Assembly (NCBI GenBank): GCA_947303255.1
Contig: CAMYXL010000027.1
Span: 1-37,294 of the forward strand
Origin: an uncultured Clostridia bacterium
GTDB lineage: Bacteria; Bacillota; Clostridia; Saccharofermentanales; Saccharofermentanaceae
DNA: 37,294 nucleotides
Reading direction: 5' to 3'
The position numbers and the translations under genes are program-made. How positions within the stretch are numbered: position 1 is the stretch's first letter; the number at the start of each line of letters is the position of its first letter. The notes below the pieces were generated by a model. It did not search any database. It was not told the DNA's origin and worked only from the letters and a program-made list of their open reading frames with translations. Shown here piece by piece: positions 1 through 7,502 of the stretch.

Positions 1-55
1 GAACTCGCGACTTTCACCTTGGCAAGGTGACACTCTACCACTGAGTTAATCCCGC
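1..55 (-). tRNA. tRNA-Gly (GCC anticodon), 3' part beyond the left edge
   Basis: Read on the minus strand, the sequence starts GCGGG at 55 and shows a D-arm (TTAACTCAGTGGTAGAGT) and an anticodon stem-loop with TTGCCAA, giving anticodon GCC. It runs into the T-arm (GCGAGTTC) before the window ends, so the T-loop and acceptor 3' strand are missing. The 5' end is set by the expected acceptor strand of tRNA-Gly. A consensus promoter lies 22 nt upstream. Confidence 0.93.
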
Positions 56-76
56 ATGAGTTAATCAGCAAGTAGT

Positions 77-105
77 ATTATATGTAGGATGCCCCTGTTT
101 GTCAA
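77..105 (-). promoter_or_regulatory. Sigma-A type promoter of tRNA-Gly
   Basis: On the minus strand a TTGACA box (105-100) and a TATAAT box (82-77) are separated by exactly 17 bases. The -35 box overlaps the TGA stop codon of the GH26 gene (104-102), so the tRNA has its own start with no terminator between it and the glycosidase operon. Confidence 0.85.
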
Positions 106-1193
106 CAACTTTTTGCGAGAAGAATTCTCTCGTCTGTGAGGAAGTTTTCAAAGTCCTCTACCATCTCGTGACAAAAGTCCCCTTTTACGTACGGAGCCCA
201 GAATTGGGTGTCAGAGAAATTGGCCCAGATGAGCATATAGCACATCTTCTTAAGAGACTCATCTGATGAGATAAGTTCCAGGAGATTTGTGAACCAGTTA
301 AGGTCCGTGTTGCCGCTCGGAGCGAGGCCCTCGTAGTAGTTTCCGTCTGAGGCCGTAAGCACGCGGACGCCTGTCTCGGTAAGCGCGCAGAGCTTGCCGT
401 GGTTGTGGGCACAGTTTGCGATCACCTTGAAGGACTTCTTGAGCTTATCGTGGAACTTATCCTTATGAGAGATCTTGTCATCGTAGAGATCCAGGCCCAT
501 GATGTCCACGTATTCGTCACCCGGATAGCGTGCCATGTAGTCGATAATGTTTTCGATAGGACCATTAGGAGAATAACAGTAGACGAAACTTCTTACGCCG
601 CAGTCGTTTCTTAAGTAGTCCACGGTGTACTTGAAAAGATCCACAAAGTCCTTGTCCGGCAGGAACTCGCGGCCCCACCAGAACCAGTCGCCGTTATCTT
701 CGTGGAATGGTCTGAAGATCATAGGGATGCGCTCGCCTGAGACGTCGATGCAGTCACCTGCAAACTCGGCGATCCTGTTAAGGAACTTGATGTACTTGGA
801 ATTCAGGTCGCCGCCCGGCATGATCCTGTGGCCGATGTCGCCGTCGGTGAACTTGGATGAGAAATCAAAATACTCATCACCGCCAAGGGAGAAATTCGGC
901 ATGTGGGAAGACAGAGTAACGATGCAGCCTTCCTTGTGGAGCTGCTGAACGACTCTTACCAGATCGTGATAATTACCTTCATATCCGTAGAAAGAGAGAG
1001 TATCGATACCGACGACCAGAGGATGAGAACCGCAAAGGTTCTTAACGTCTGACTCGGTGCCGTCGTAGTTTTCGATGCTGACGCCGATGTGGCCGGCGTT
1101 TTGCTGTCCGAAAGCTATCTTATCGGAATTAGAAATATCTCTAAGTCTCTCGATCAGTTCAAGGGCCGCAGGCTCCCTGTAATCGGTATTCAC
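102..1193 (-). CDS. Glycoside hydrolase family 26 protein (beta-mannanase-like), cytoplasmic
   Basis: The 363-residue protein has the two catalytic signatures of GH26 retaining beta-mannanases: RPFHE with acid/base Glu165, and LTETG with the nucleophile Glu273. The aromatic run WFWWG (170-174) is typical of a sugar-binding cleft. There is no signal peptide or membrane segment, so it should act inside the cell, probably on short imported beta-mannosides or related oligosaccharides. The start is a GTG at 1193, five bases after a strong GGGGGTG ribosome binding site; no better ATG lies nearby. It follows the helical-repeat gene by 15 bases and is probably co-transcribed with it. The family call is firm. 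The true substrate (mannan, beta-1,3-xylan or another glycan known for GH26) cannot be told from sequence. Confidence 0.85.
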   Translation of the reverse strand: MNTDYREPAALELIERLRDISNSDKIAFGQQNAGHIGVSIENYDGTESDVKNLCGSHPLVVGIDTLSFYGYEGNYHDLVRVVQQLHKEGCIVTLSSHMPNFSLGGDEYFDFSSKFTDGDIGHRIMPGGDLNSKYIKFLNRIAEFAGDCIDVSGERIPMIFRPFHEDNGDWFWWGREFLPDKDFVDLFKYTVDYLRNDCGVRSFVYCYSPNGPIENIIDYMARYPGDEYVDIMGLDLYDDKISHKDKFHDKLKKSFKVIANCAHNHGKLCALTETGVRVLTASDGNYYEGLAPSGNTDLNWFTNLLELISSDESLKKMCYMLIWANFSDTQFWAPYVKGDFCHEMVEDFENFLTDERILLAKSC

Positions 1194-1208
1194 GAAAACA
1201 CCCCCAAT

Positions 1209-2207
1209 TTACTCGCGGTAGTTTCTCTTCGCTGCACCAGGCACGTTTTTCTTGCCGTCAAAATCACCGAAAGGATCTTCAATATCGGAGATGTCACCTC
1301 CCAGATTCTGAACAGCGGACATGATCTCGTAGAAAAGATCTCTGTCGATAGTGTCCTTATTGCGGTTAACGTAGCCCTTGAGCATCGGGATAGCACGGCC
1401 GTCGCCGTACTCCATGAGGCAGATAACCGCATAGATCTTGTTTGTCATGTATCTGAAAGCGTGTTTCAACGCCAAGTAGATATCTTCAGATGGCTGGTTC
1501 TTACCGATCCTTGAAAGGATGATAACGAGATCCTCAAAAGGTCCCAAAAGACCGCTGTCGCTGTTGGCGTCAAGTTGGCCGATGATATATGGAACGGATA
1601 CTTCAGGGAATGCCTCAACATAGCCCGCGATGGAATCCGCTACGAAATCTCTAGTCTCAGGATAACTTAAAAATCTGTCGAGGATAGCTGCTACTAAACT
1701 TCCGTCACGAAGCTCGATAAGAAGTTCGAGACATGCCTTGACCTTGGTGAACTCCATCTCGAAGATCTTGTCTTCGTCCTTGAGCTCGTCCTCGATCCAT
1801 GCTGCCTCACCGATAGTTGTAGCCGCATAATTACGAAGCTTCTCGTAAACGTCCTCGTTACTCTCAGCCTTATTAACGAGCGCCTCAGTAAGTGATACCG
1901 GAGCCTTGCCATCAAGATTTACGGCGCAGTATCTCTGGATCTCCAGAAGCTCGTCTACACTTAAGCCGAGGAAGTATTCTCTCATGGACATACCGTCGAG
2001 AAGATCGTCTTCCTGATCTTCCATAAGCGCCATCTGGCTTTCTGTCTCTTCCATGACCTGTGACTGAAGATATGACTCATAGCTCATCTCATCACTGTCT
2101 TTTGGTATATCCATCATCTTATCAGCCATCTCGTCCATTTTCTGGTCGAGGATGAGCTTAGAAAGTTCATCATATTTTGCAAGGACTTTTTTGATAGCGT
2201 CGTCCAT
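1209..2207 (-). CDS. Hypothetical alpha-helical (HEAT-like) cytoplasmic protein
   Basis: I do not recognise a named family. The 332-residue protein is strongly acidic, with no signal peptide or membrane segment. The first 80 residues look like charged helices rich in Met, Asp and Glu. From about residue 110 to 310 there is a succession of amphipathic helices with conserved-looking turns, such as YGDGRAIPMLKGYV near residue 285, which resembles HEAT or PBS-type repeats. Such repeats usually bind proteins. The start ATG at 2207 is preceded by GGAGG at a good distance. It is the first gene of a two-gene unit with the GH26 enzyme 15 bases downstream. The pairing suggests co-expression but says nothing firm about function. 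Confidence 0.7.
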   Translation of the reverse strand: MDDAIKKVLAKYDELSKLILDQKMDEMADKMMDIPKDSDEMSYESYLQSQVMEETESQMALMEDQEDDLLDGMSMREYFLGLSVDELLEIQRYCAVNLDGKAPVSLTEALVNKAESNEDVYEKLRNYAATTIGEAAWIEDELKDEDKIFEMEFTKVKACLELLIELRDGSLVAAILDRFLSYPETRDFVADSIAGYVEAFPEVSVPYIIGQLDANSDSGLLGPFEDLVIILSRIGKNQPSEDIYLALKHAFRYMTNKIYAVICLMEYGDGRAIPMLKGYVNRNKDTIDRDLFYEIMSAVQNLGGDISDIEDPFGDFDGKKNVPGAAKRNYRE

Positions 2208-2221
2208 AATATTCCTCCGAA

Positions 2222-2264
2222 GGTTTTAGTCTACTGATTGTACTACAAACATGCTTCTAAAACC
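2222..2264. promoter_or_regulatory. Inverted repeat in the leader of the 2207 gene
   Basis: GGTTTTAG (2222-2229) and CTAAAACC (2257-2264) form an 8-base inverted repeat around a TACAAT-like -10 element on the minus strand, immediately upstream of the ribosome binding site. It may be an operator or a leader hairpin. The -35 element is weak. Confidence 0.35.
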
Positions 2265-2317
2265 AGCAAAGGATCATCCCACACTTTCCAAGATATTCGA
2301 CATCTGTACCGGAGTGA

Positions 2318-2944
2318 TCAATCATAAATGAAATCGGGCAGTTCGATCTGCGTCGGATATAACAGATCGTAATCCTTGAGGAAAATATCCAACGCCTTCT
2401 CCGCCTCCTTTATATTGTCTCTTGTTACAAAACCGTACAGAACAAGAACCTTATCCTTCTTTTTATATACACCAAAATAATGATCCACAAAATGGGCAAC
2501 GAGATAGTCCTTCTCTGCTGTGAAATTATCCTGCTTCAGATTTTCTTCCAAATGCTCCTTCAAACCGTCAAGGTAATCACCTGCATTATCTTCGTTCTTG
2601 AAATCCACCAAAAAGATATAAAACAGTCCGTTTTTATGACGGGCAAAGACAAAATCCGTTTCATCGACCTTCAGATCCCGAGGGACAAAAAAGGTTGCAA
2701 CTAATGCAAGCTCGGTTTCTTCAATCTTTTTGCCGTATGTTCCGATATACTCGTCTTTGTGAAGTTCATTACCTTCGGACTCAAAACCATCCGGGAATTC
2801 TTTGACAGAGTCCACTCTCTCGAAATCAAGACTCTTGGCCGTCTTCTTCATATCATCGAAAGAGAAACTGTGCTTGGTACAGCCTGCCATCATCAGGACC
2901 ATTATCGACACCAAAAACAGAGAACACAACTTTACCCTGTTCAT
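2318..2944 (-). CDS. Hypothetical lipoprotein
   Basis: The 208-residue protein begins with MNRVK, followed by a hydrophobic stretch and the lipobox LMMAGC with lipidated Cys22, so it is exported and anchored outside the membrane. The start at 2944 is chosen over an in-frame ATG at 2965 because GGAGGTG lies six bases before it; the upstream ATG has no such site and would put extra residues before the signal peptide. The mature part is mixed alpha/beta, rich in Asp, Lys, Phe and Tyr, with no motif I recognise. Its general build resembles the other lipoprotein at 5713-6240 (an acidic, Tyr-rich body with a D-x-x-D-A-x-DY-like patch), but homology is uncertain. It is divergent from the metallo-hydrolase gene, with a palindrome in between. 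Confidence 0.75.
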   Translation of the reverse strand: MNRVKLCSLFLVSIMVLMMAGCTKHSFSFDDMKKTAKSLDFERVDSVKEFPDGFESEGNELHKDEYIGTYGKKIEETELALVATFFVPRDLKVDETDFVFARHKNGLFYIFLVDFKNEDNAGDYLDGLKEHLEENLKQDNFTAEKDYLVAHFVDHYFGVYKKKDKVLVLYGFVTRDNIKEAEKALDIFLKDYDLLYPTQIELPDFIYD

Positions 2945-2966
2945 ACGGAACACCTCCGAAAACATC

Positions 2967-3000
2967 TTTTGATCGAATTATATCAAGGTCTCGATCAAAA
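2967..3000. promoter_or_regulatory. Perfect 10-bp inverted repeat between divergent genes
   Basis: TTTTGATCGA (2967-2976) and TCGATCAAAA (2991-3000) are perfect inverted copies separated by 14 bases. On the minus strand the spacer contains TATAAT, a good -10 box for the lipoprotein gene. On the plus strand a TATAGT element lies just downstream, before the metallo-hydrolase gene. The placement suggests an operator that controls both divergent genes. No regulator gene is adjacent. Confidence 0.5.
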
Positions 3001-3040
3001 AAATATGTTATAGTCTAAAAAAGAACACCGGGGGTGCATC

Positions 3041-3718
3041 ATGATGAAACTGAAACACATAATCTGCTCCGTTATCGTCGGAACACTTCTGCTTGGCACC
3101 TGTGCCTGCAGTTCCAAAAAGGCCAAGACCACACTCACCTACATAGGCCATGCATCAGTCAAGATCGTAGCTTCGGACGGTACGGTCCTTTATATCGATC
3201 CGAACTATCAGGGTGACTACAGTCAAAATGCCGACTATATAATAGTGACGCACAAGCACGATGACCATATGCCTAATGCCACGCTCAAGCTCAATGACAA
3301 CGGTCAGAAATTCGACAACTCGGATTTTCTTCATGACGGCATCTACGAGACGATGGACCTGGGTCCGTTCAAGGTCGAGGCCGTTCCTGCAGGCGGCAAT
3401 CCGAACCACGACGTAAAGTACTGCGTCGGCTACCTCGTAACCGTTGACGGTGTCACCATCTACCACGCAGGCGACACTTCCATGATCGATCAGATGAAGG
3501 ACCTTCAATCCCGGGACATCGACTACGCAATGTATCCGATCGACGGAGTTTTCAATATGGATGCCAAGGAAGCAACCGAGGTCGCAACTTTAGTCGGAGC
3601 CAAGAGCAACATACCGATCCACGAGTTCGATCAGAACGGCAGCAAGAAATCCGACAACTTCACCCCTGAAGGACGCCTGGTCCTTGAATACGGTCAGACG
3701 ATCGAAATCGGTAAGTAA
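3041..3718 (+). CDS. Exported metallo-beta-lactamase-fold hydrolase (UlaG-like)
   Basis: The 225-residue protein opens with a signal sequence ending in a Cys-rich TCAC segment (Cys24 probably lipidated). It continues with the fold markers of the metallo-beta-lactamase superfamily: YIGHASV near residue 34, the metal-binding THKHDDH at 70-76 (His71, His73, Asp75, His76), HAGDTS in the middle and a late HEFDQ segment. The layout is that of the compact single-domain UlaG/YycJ-like hydrolases that act on phosphodiesters or lactones. An extracytoplasmic lipoprotein version is less usual. GGGGGTG precedes the ATG at 3041; a second ATG at 3044 is equally possible. The substrate is unknown. A rho-independent terminator follows the gene. 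Confidence 0.8.
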   Translation: MMKLKHIICSVIVGTLLLGTCACSSKKAKTTLTYIGHASVKIVASDGTVLYIDPNYQGDYSQNADYIIVTHKHDDHMPNATLKLNDNGQKFDNSDFLHDGIYETMDLGPFKVEAVPAGGNPNHDVKYCVGYLVTVDGVTIYHAGDTSMIDQMKDLQSRDIDYAMYPIDGVFNMDAKEATEVATLVGAKSNIPIHEFDQNGSKKSDNFTPEGRLVLEYGQTIEIGK

Positions 3719-3765
3719 ACTTTTTTGAACAAAAACGTCTCAAAACACAATTTGGATCATAAAAG

Positions 3766-3796
3766 GCAGGTTCACACTGAAGTGGATCTGCTTTTT
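3766..3796 (+). terminator. Rho-independent terminator of the metallo-hydrolase gene
   Basis: GCAGGTTCAC (3766-3775) pairs with GTGGATCTGC (3782-3791) through ten pairs, two of them G-U, and is followed directly by TTTTT. Confidence 0.8.
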
Positions 3797-3816
3797 GTTC
3801 TGTGAAACCCCGCCAT

Positions 3817-3865
3817 GAAACACCAGTTGATTCTCCCTGCTGATAGGGAGACAATACTGGATTTC
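3817..3865. repeat. Large imperfect palindrome of unknown role
   Basis: The core is CTCCCT (3833-3838) with AGGGAG (3845-3850), enclosed by CCAGT (3823-3827) with ACTGG (3856-3860) and by GAAA with TTTC at the ends. There is no T-run on either side, so it is not a standard terminator. It could be an RNA structure or a small repeated intergenic element; I see no second copy in the window. Confidence 0.4.
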
Positions 3866-3969
3866 AAAGGTACTATAATGAGACCTTCCCATTTGTCTTC
3901 AAATAAATACAGTCATATGTACCGTTATAGAACTGTACAAAAAACGGGAATTCAAAAGAAGTCCAAAAA

Positions 3970-4025
3970 GAATGGGATGCCTCAAGTGAGTTCAATCACT
4001 TTTGAGACATCCCCATTTCTTTTAT
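3970..4025. terminator. Bidirectional rho-independent terminator
   Basis: AATGGGATGCCTCAAGTGA (3971-3989) pairs imperfectly with the segment at 3996-4018. A/T-rich tracts sit on both sides (AAAAAG before it, TTCTTTT after it), so it can end the symporter transcript from the right and any leftover transcript from the left. Confidence 0.75.
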
Positions 4026-4037
4026 TCTCGAAAACGA

Positions 4038-5585
4038 TCAGTCATCGACAGACTTGTCAGTAGCCTTGGCATAGATAGCATCAACTTCTTTGCCTGGAGC
4101 CTTAGTAGCAAGTGTAACTACGACTGCGATGATAAGTCCGCAGATAAAACCGGGAACGATCTCGTATACGCCTGTATCCGTAACGATCGCTTCTCTGATG
4201 GTTCCTGTGAAAAGAAGGAGCCAAGCGATATCAACAACGGCACCGCCGATGATACCTGCAACTGCACCAACGTAGTTAAAGCGCTTCCAGAACAATGAGA
4301 GGATAACAACAGGTCCGAAGGAAGCTCCGAAAAGACCCCATGCATTTTCGACCATGTTCATGATGTCAGCTGCCCAGGATGCTTCGTTATCAAGACCCTG
4401 ACGGGCAATGAAGAAAGCAACAACGGCAACCAGAAGAACTACGATACGTCCGATCCAGAGCATCTCCTTATCGGAAGCCTTCTCCTTACGGAAGAGCGGC
4501 TTATAGATATCACTGGTAAATGCTGAAGAAGCAACGAGGAGCTGTGAGTCAGCCGTTGACATAGCAGCAGCGATGATAGCTGAAAGAAGGATACCGGCGA
4601 GGAAGCCCGGGAAGATATCACTAACGATCTCGATGAAGATCCTCTTTCTTCCGTCAGGAAGGAGAGCTTCAGCAAGTGATGTTCCGTCAGAAAGGATAAA
4701 TGTTCTTCCGAGATAAGCGATAACTGCAGCAGCACCGAGAGTAAGAACTACCCAGATGATAGCAACTGTAGCAGACTTCTTGATCTGTGAAGGCTTCTCG
4801 ATGGACATAAAGCGGACGAGGATATGCGGCATACCGAAGTATCCGAGTCCCCAGCCAAGACCTGTAACGATCTCCTGCCAAGGAGCTGCGAAAGGATCAG
4901 TTCCGAATGCGGAAACGCCATCCTTGAAAGCGCCTGCATATGTAGCGCTGTAATCACCTGCAGCCTTCATAACGATCGGAACTGCAAGGAGAGCCACGAG
5001 CATCATGAGGCCCTGGAAGAAGTCTGTCCAGCAAACAGCCTTATAACCGCCCATGAATGTGTAGATGAGGATCAGTACTGCGAAGATGATCATGGCGAGA
5101 TGCTGATGATCGACAAACCATGGCAGAACTGATGTGAAAACTGCTGTTCCTGCAACGAATGCGGAAGCAACATAAACTGTAAAACTGATAAGGAAGATGA
5201 TCGCACAAACGACCTTCAATACAGAACTCTTACTTGCAAATCTGTTTGTAAGATACTGTGGAAGTGTGATGGAGTCACTGGATGCCTTGGAGAAACGACG
5301 AAGCCTTGTAGCTACGAAGATCCAGTTAGCGGCAGTACCGAGTGCGAGACCGATACCGATCCAGACCTGTCCCATACCAAACGCGAAGATGGAACCCGGG
5401 AAACCCATCAGAAGCCAGCCGCTCATATCCGATGCCTGCGCACTCATGGCAGTAACAAACGGACCCATATGACGACCGCCCAAGAAATACTCTTTCTCGT
5501 CCCCGCCCTTACTCTTCACGAAGAAGTAGATACCGATAGCAAGCACAACGACGAAATAGAGTATAAAAGCAAAGATCTTGTCCAT
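4038..5585 (-). CDS. putP: Sodium/proline symporter, SSS family
   Basis: This 515-residue, about 13-helix membrane protein matches the solute:sodium symporter family, PutP branch. The N-terminus carries KEYFLGGRHMGPFVTAMSA (about 33-51) and the DMSGWLLMGFPG segment, both hallmarks of PutP; a TADSQLLVASSAFTSD segment lies in the later Na-binding region. It imports proline, or a closely related substrate, with sodium. The start at 5585 is chosen because AAGGAG lies at normal spacing before this ATG; a longer in-frame start at 5648 has no such site and adds non-hydrophobic residues not seen in the family. It appears to be monocistronic. A plausible promoter (TTGTAC, 16 bases, TAAATT) precedes it and a terminator follows. 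Confidence 0.92.
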   Translation of the reverse strand: MDKIFAFILYFVVVLAIGIYFFVKSKGGDEKEYFLGGRHMGPFVTAMSAQASDMSGWLLMGFPGSIFAFGMGQVWIGIGLALGTAANWIFVATRLRRFSKASSDSITLPQYLTNRFASKSSVLKVVCAIIFLISFTVYVASAFVAGTAVFTSVLPWFVDHQHLAMIIFAVLILIYTFMGGYKAVCWTDFFQGLMMLVALLAVPIVMKAAGDYSATYAGAFKDGVSAFGTDPFAAPWQEIVTGLGWGLGYFGMPHILVRFMSIEKPSQIKKSATVAIIWVVLTLGAAAVIAYLGRTFILSDGTSLAEALLPDGRKRIFIEIVSDIFPGFLAGILLSAIIAAAMSTADSQLLVASSAFTSDIYKPLFRKEKASDKEMLWIGRIVVLLVAVVAFFIARQGLDNEASWAADIMNMVENAWGLFGASFGPVVILSLFWKRFNYVGAVAGIIGGAVVDIAWLLLFTGTIREAIVTDTGVYEIVPGFICGLIIAVVVTLATKAPGKEVDAIYAKATDKSVDD

Positions 5586-5663
5586 ATTTATACTCCTTTG
5601 GAATTCATAACATAATTTAGATTTACCACATTGAAGTACAAAAAACAAACCTCAGTTCACGCA

Positions 5664-5693
5664 CAAAAAAAGACCGCCTCTTCCGAGACGGTC
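5664..5693 (-). terminator. Terminator of the 5713-6240 lipoprotein gene
   Basis: On the minus strand GACCGTCTC pairs with GAGGCGGTC (one G-U pair) and is followed by TTTTTTT. It lies 20 bases past the stop codon. Confidence 0.85.
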
Positions 5694-5712
5694 CTGATTA
5701 TCGGTTATTCGA

Positions 5713-6240
5713 TTAGTTAGGAAGACCGAGCTTACTAACGTACTTCTTCATCTTCTTAGCTGATTCCTTACCGTATGCGGATACATCGATTACCATGTCC
5801 TCTGCATAATAAACAGCTGAAAAAGCATCATCATTGTCGCAGTCGATGTAGTAGCCGTTCTTGCCTTCTTTGTAGTTCCTGTACTTCTTGTCCAAGAATG
5901 AATATGCCTCGTAGTAGTGTGAGAAATAATCATTTGCATCTTCTTCATCATCGAAAATGTAGTAGGAAACCCACATTGACTCGTCATCTTCAGACTCGTA
6001 AGCCTTGAGATAGTAGACATCCTCGTAAATATACGGATCATCTACATCATCGAAATTTGTGCCGTGCATCTCATCGTAATCTCCGTCGTAGAAATCCTTC
6101 TTTTTCCAGTCGAGCTGCTTCTTCGCAACATCTATGATCTTGTCTTCATCGATCTTCTTGACTGTATTGCCGCATCCTGCGAGCGATACGAGCATAACTC
6201 CTGTAAGTGCGACTGCTGCGATCTTCTTGAAATACTTCAT
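5713..6240 (-). CDS. Hypothetical acidic, Tyr-rich lipoprotein
   Basis: The 175-residue protein has a signal peptide with lipobox SLAGC (Cys23). The exposed part is extremely rich in Asp, Glu and Tyr, with runs such as DDVDDPYIYEDVYY and DEEDANDYFSHYYE, so it should be strongly negative. No known domain is evident. AGGAGGG precedes the ATG at 6240. The gene has its own terminator downstream and another gene's terminator upstream, so it is a single-gene unit. It may be a distant relative of the lipoprotein at 2318-2944, with similar size and a similar acidic aromatic body. A cation-binding or surface role would be guesswork. Confidence 0.75.
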   Translation of the reverse strand: MKYFKKIAAVALTGVMLVSLAGCGNTVKKIDEDKIIDVAKKQLDWKKKDFYDGDYDEMHGTNFDDVDDPYIYEDVYYLKAYESEDDESMWVSYYIFDDEEDANDYFSHYYEAYSFLDKKYRNYKEGKNGYYIDCDNDDAFSAVYYAEDMVIDVSAYGKESAKKMKKYVSKLGLPN

Positions 6241-6395
6241 TTTTTTACCCTCCTAAAACAGAACACTGTAAGTTTTTTCAACTCACAACTGCATGATACC
6301 ATTCATTTTTGAGTAAATATACATTACAATATGCAAAAATAGATGGTTTTATTCATGTTCCTGTATTTTTATTCATTTCTCTTGTTTTCGAAAAC

Positions 6396-6427
6396 AACAA
6401 AAAACCGGCCCACATGCGTGAGCCGGT
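6396..6427 (-). terminator. Terminator of the 6446-6877 gene
   Basis: On the minus strand CCGGCTCAC, loop GCAT, GTGGGCCGG is followed by TTTTTTG. It is immediately followed by the palindrome GTTTTCGAAAAC (6384-6395). Confidence 0.85.
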
Positions 6428-6445
6428 CGGTTGAACTTAAGATTA

Positions 6446-6877
6446 TCAGTAACTGCTTCCGATTGCGCTGAAGATGAGACCTGCAAAGATAAGACCGAAA
6501 TACAGGAAGTAGATTCCGTAGAAGATCGTCATTCCGATTCCGCCGTAAGTAGCCGCGCGGCTGAGGCAGGAAGCTGTCTTGATCTTTGGTGTGTGCATGC
6601 CGCCCTGCTCAAGGTACTCGAGGATCTTCTTTCTGTTGCCCTTGCCCTTGAAGATTGCGATGATGCTGGCAACCGGGAAACCTGCGAGAACGCATCCGAT
6701 GATGGCTGACTTCAAAAATCCGCTGGCTGTCTCATCGTAGTTAGGATCAATCTGCTGATATGCCTGCTGCTGATACGGCTGACTGTATTGTCCGCCATAA
6801 GGCTGCTGATAATTCGGTTGCTGATAGTTTGGCTGCTGGTAATTCGGCTGCTGATTATTATAATTGTTGTTTTCCAT
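6446..6877 (-). CDS. Small membrane protein with QQPNY repeats
   Basis: The 143-residue protein starts with about 40 residues of low complexity in which QQPNY recurs three times, followed by Gln/Tyr/Pro-rich sequence. Two membrane helices follow (about 55-77 and 112-138), joined by a basic loop KGKGNRKKILEYLEQGG. The layout recalls bacterial DUF4190-like or dispanin-like two-helix proteins with disordered N-tails, but I cannot assign a family firmly. It is related to the next gene upstream (7077-7367): both begin MENN, and both share a K-K-x-I-x-x-YL-x-QGG loop and an LS-x-x-A segment before helix 2. AGGAGG lies before the ATG. The function is unknown; the Gln/Tyr/Pro tail may be an interaction or condensation-prone segment. 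Confidence 0.75.
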   Translation of the reverse strand: MENNNYNNQQPNYQQPNYQQPNYQQPYGGQYSQPYQQQAYQQIDPNYDETASGFLKSAIIGCVLAGFPVASIIAIFKGKGNRKKILEYLEQGGMHTPKIKTASCLSRAATYGGIGMTIFYGIYFLYFGLIFAGLIFSAIGSSY

Positions 6878-6965
6878 AGTTATTACCTCCTGTAAAAACT
6901 CAGAGATTTCTTATTCCACGATTGTGATTATAGCGCATTTTCGAGAGGAATTATATAAACAAGCG

Positions 6966-7000
6966 GTGAACAAATGTCCTGTATTTCCATATTTGTTCAC
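6966..7000. promoter_or_regulatory. Perfect 10-bp inverted repeat, possible operator
   Basis: GTGAACAAAT (6966-6975) and ATTTGTTCAC (6991-7000) are exact inverted copies with a 15-base spacer. They lie upstream of the minus-strand 6877 gene, whose possible -10 boxes (TATAAT) follow on that strand. They also lie just before a strong plus-strand Shine-Dalgarno sequence at about 7004-7010. Confidence 0.5.
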
Positions 7001-7015
7001 GATTAGGAGGATTTT

Positions 7016-7063
7016 ATGGCAAAAAAATGTCCCGCTCCGTTTCCGGAACGAGACATTTCATAA
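7016..7063 (+). CDS. Possible 15-residue micro-ORF (doubtful)
   Basis: ATG at 7016 is preceded by TTAGGAGG at ideal spacing and opens a 15-codon frame (MAKKCPAPFPERDIS) ending TAA. The ribosome binding site is as good as any in the window, and a perfect inverted repeat lies just upstream. The coding part coincides with the hairpin that terminates the opposite-strand gene at 7077, which makes a chance frame quite likely. It could be a leader peptide or the remnant of a gene start. No plus-strand gene follows it. Confidence 0.25.
   Translation: MAKKCPAPFPERDIS
7021..7057 (-). terminator. Terminator of the 7077-7367 gene
   Basis: On the minus strand AATGTCTCGTTCCG (7057-7044) pairs with CGGAGCGGGACATT (7039-7026) across a four-base loop and is followed by TTTTT. 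The stem is 14 bp with only G-U deviations. Confidence 0.85.
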
Positions 7064-7076
7064 AAGCATCTGCTTA

Positions 7077-7367
7077 TTAGTTCAAGCCACCTGCTGCAAC
7101 TGCACCAAGGATCAATACGAAGTAGATAACGTAGATTGCTACACAAGCCAACTCAACGATAGATACAGGAATAGCGATTGTTGAAAGGATGCTGCCTGTC
7201 TTTCCCTTACCGTAGAGCTCACCGCCCTGTGCAAGATAGTTCTTGATGTTCTTCTTGTTCATGATTGCAAGAATCAAACCTACGATACTAACTGTGCAAG
7301 CAAGGATGATTGATGCGAGACCCTTCTTAAAGAATCCGTCCTGAATTGCGTAATCATTGTTTTCCAT
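7077..7367 (-). CDS. Small two-helix membrane protein, paralogue of the 6446-6877 product
   Basis: The 96-residue protein has two membrane helices (about 16-37 and 64-90) joined by the basic loop NKKNIKNYLAQGG. The loop, the MENN start and the segment before helix 2 match the neighbour at 6446-6877, but this copy lacks the Gln/Pro/Tyr tail. The start at 7367 is preferred over an ATG at 7400 because of the shared MENN start, although its ribosome site (AAAGCGGG) is weak. A TATAAT box lies about 50 bases upstream. The two genes have separate terminators, so they are tandem duplicates rather than one operon. Function is unknown. Confidence 0.7.
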   Translation of the reverse strand: MENNDYAIQDGFFKKGLASIILACTVSIVGLILAIMNKKNIKNYLAQGGELYGKGKTGSILSTIAIPVSIVELACVAIYVIYFVLILGAVAAGGLN

Positions 7368-7502
7368 ATATATATACCCGCTTTCAATGTAGTAGTGCAT
7401 AACACACCCGCAGTTATTATATCAAACAATGTCCGATTGTGTATATTTATTTTGAGTTTCAAATAAATTTTTGTTTTGTTTCGAAAACGCGGTAATACAG
7501 GC

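Larger units (their letters stand above)
3719..4037. other. Intergenic region with two terminators and one large palindrome
   Basis: This 319-base gap lies between convergent genes. It holds the terminator of the metallo-hydrolase (3766-3796), a large imperfect hairpin (3817-3865) and the bidirectional terminator next to the symporter gene (3970-4025). An isolated TATAAT at 3873-3878 on the plus strand lacks a convincing -35 box. No open frame here has a ribosome binding site that I trust. Confidence 0.6.

Noticed and set aside
3660..3854. Minus-strand frame of 64 codons over the metallo-hydrolase terminator
   Set aside because: It covers a terminator and a palindrome, has no ribosome site and no known motif.
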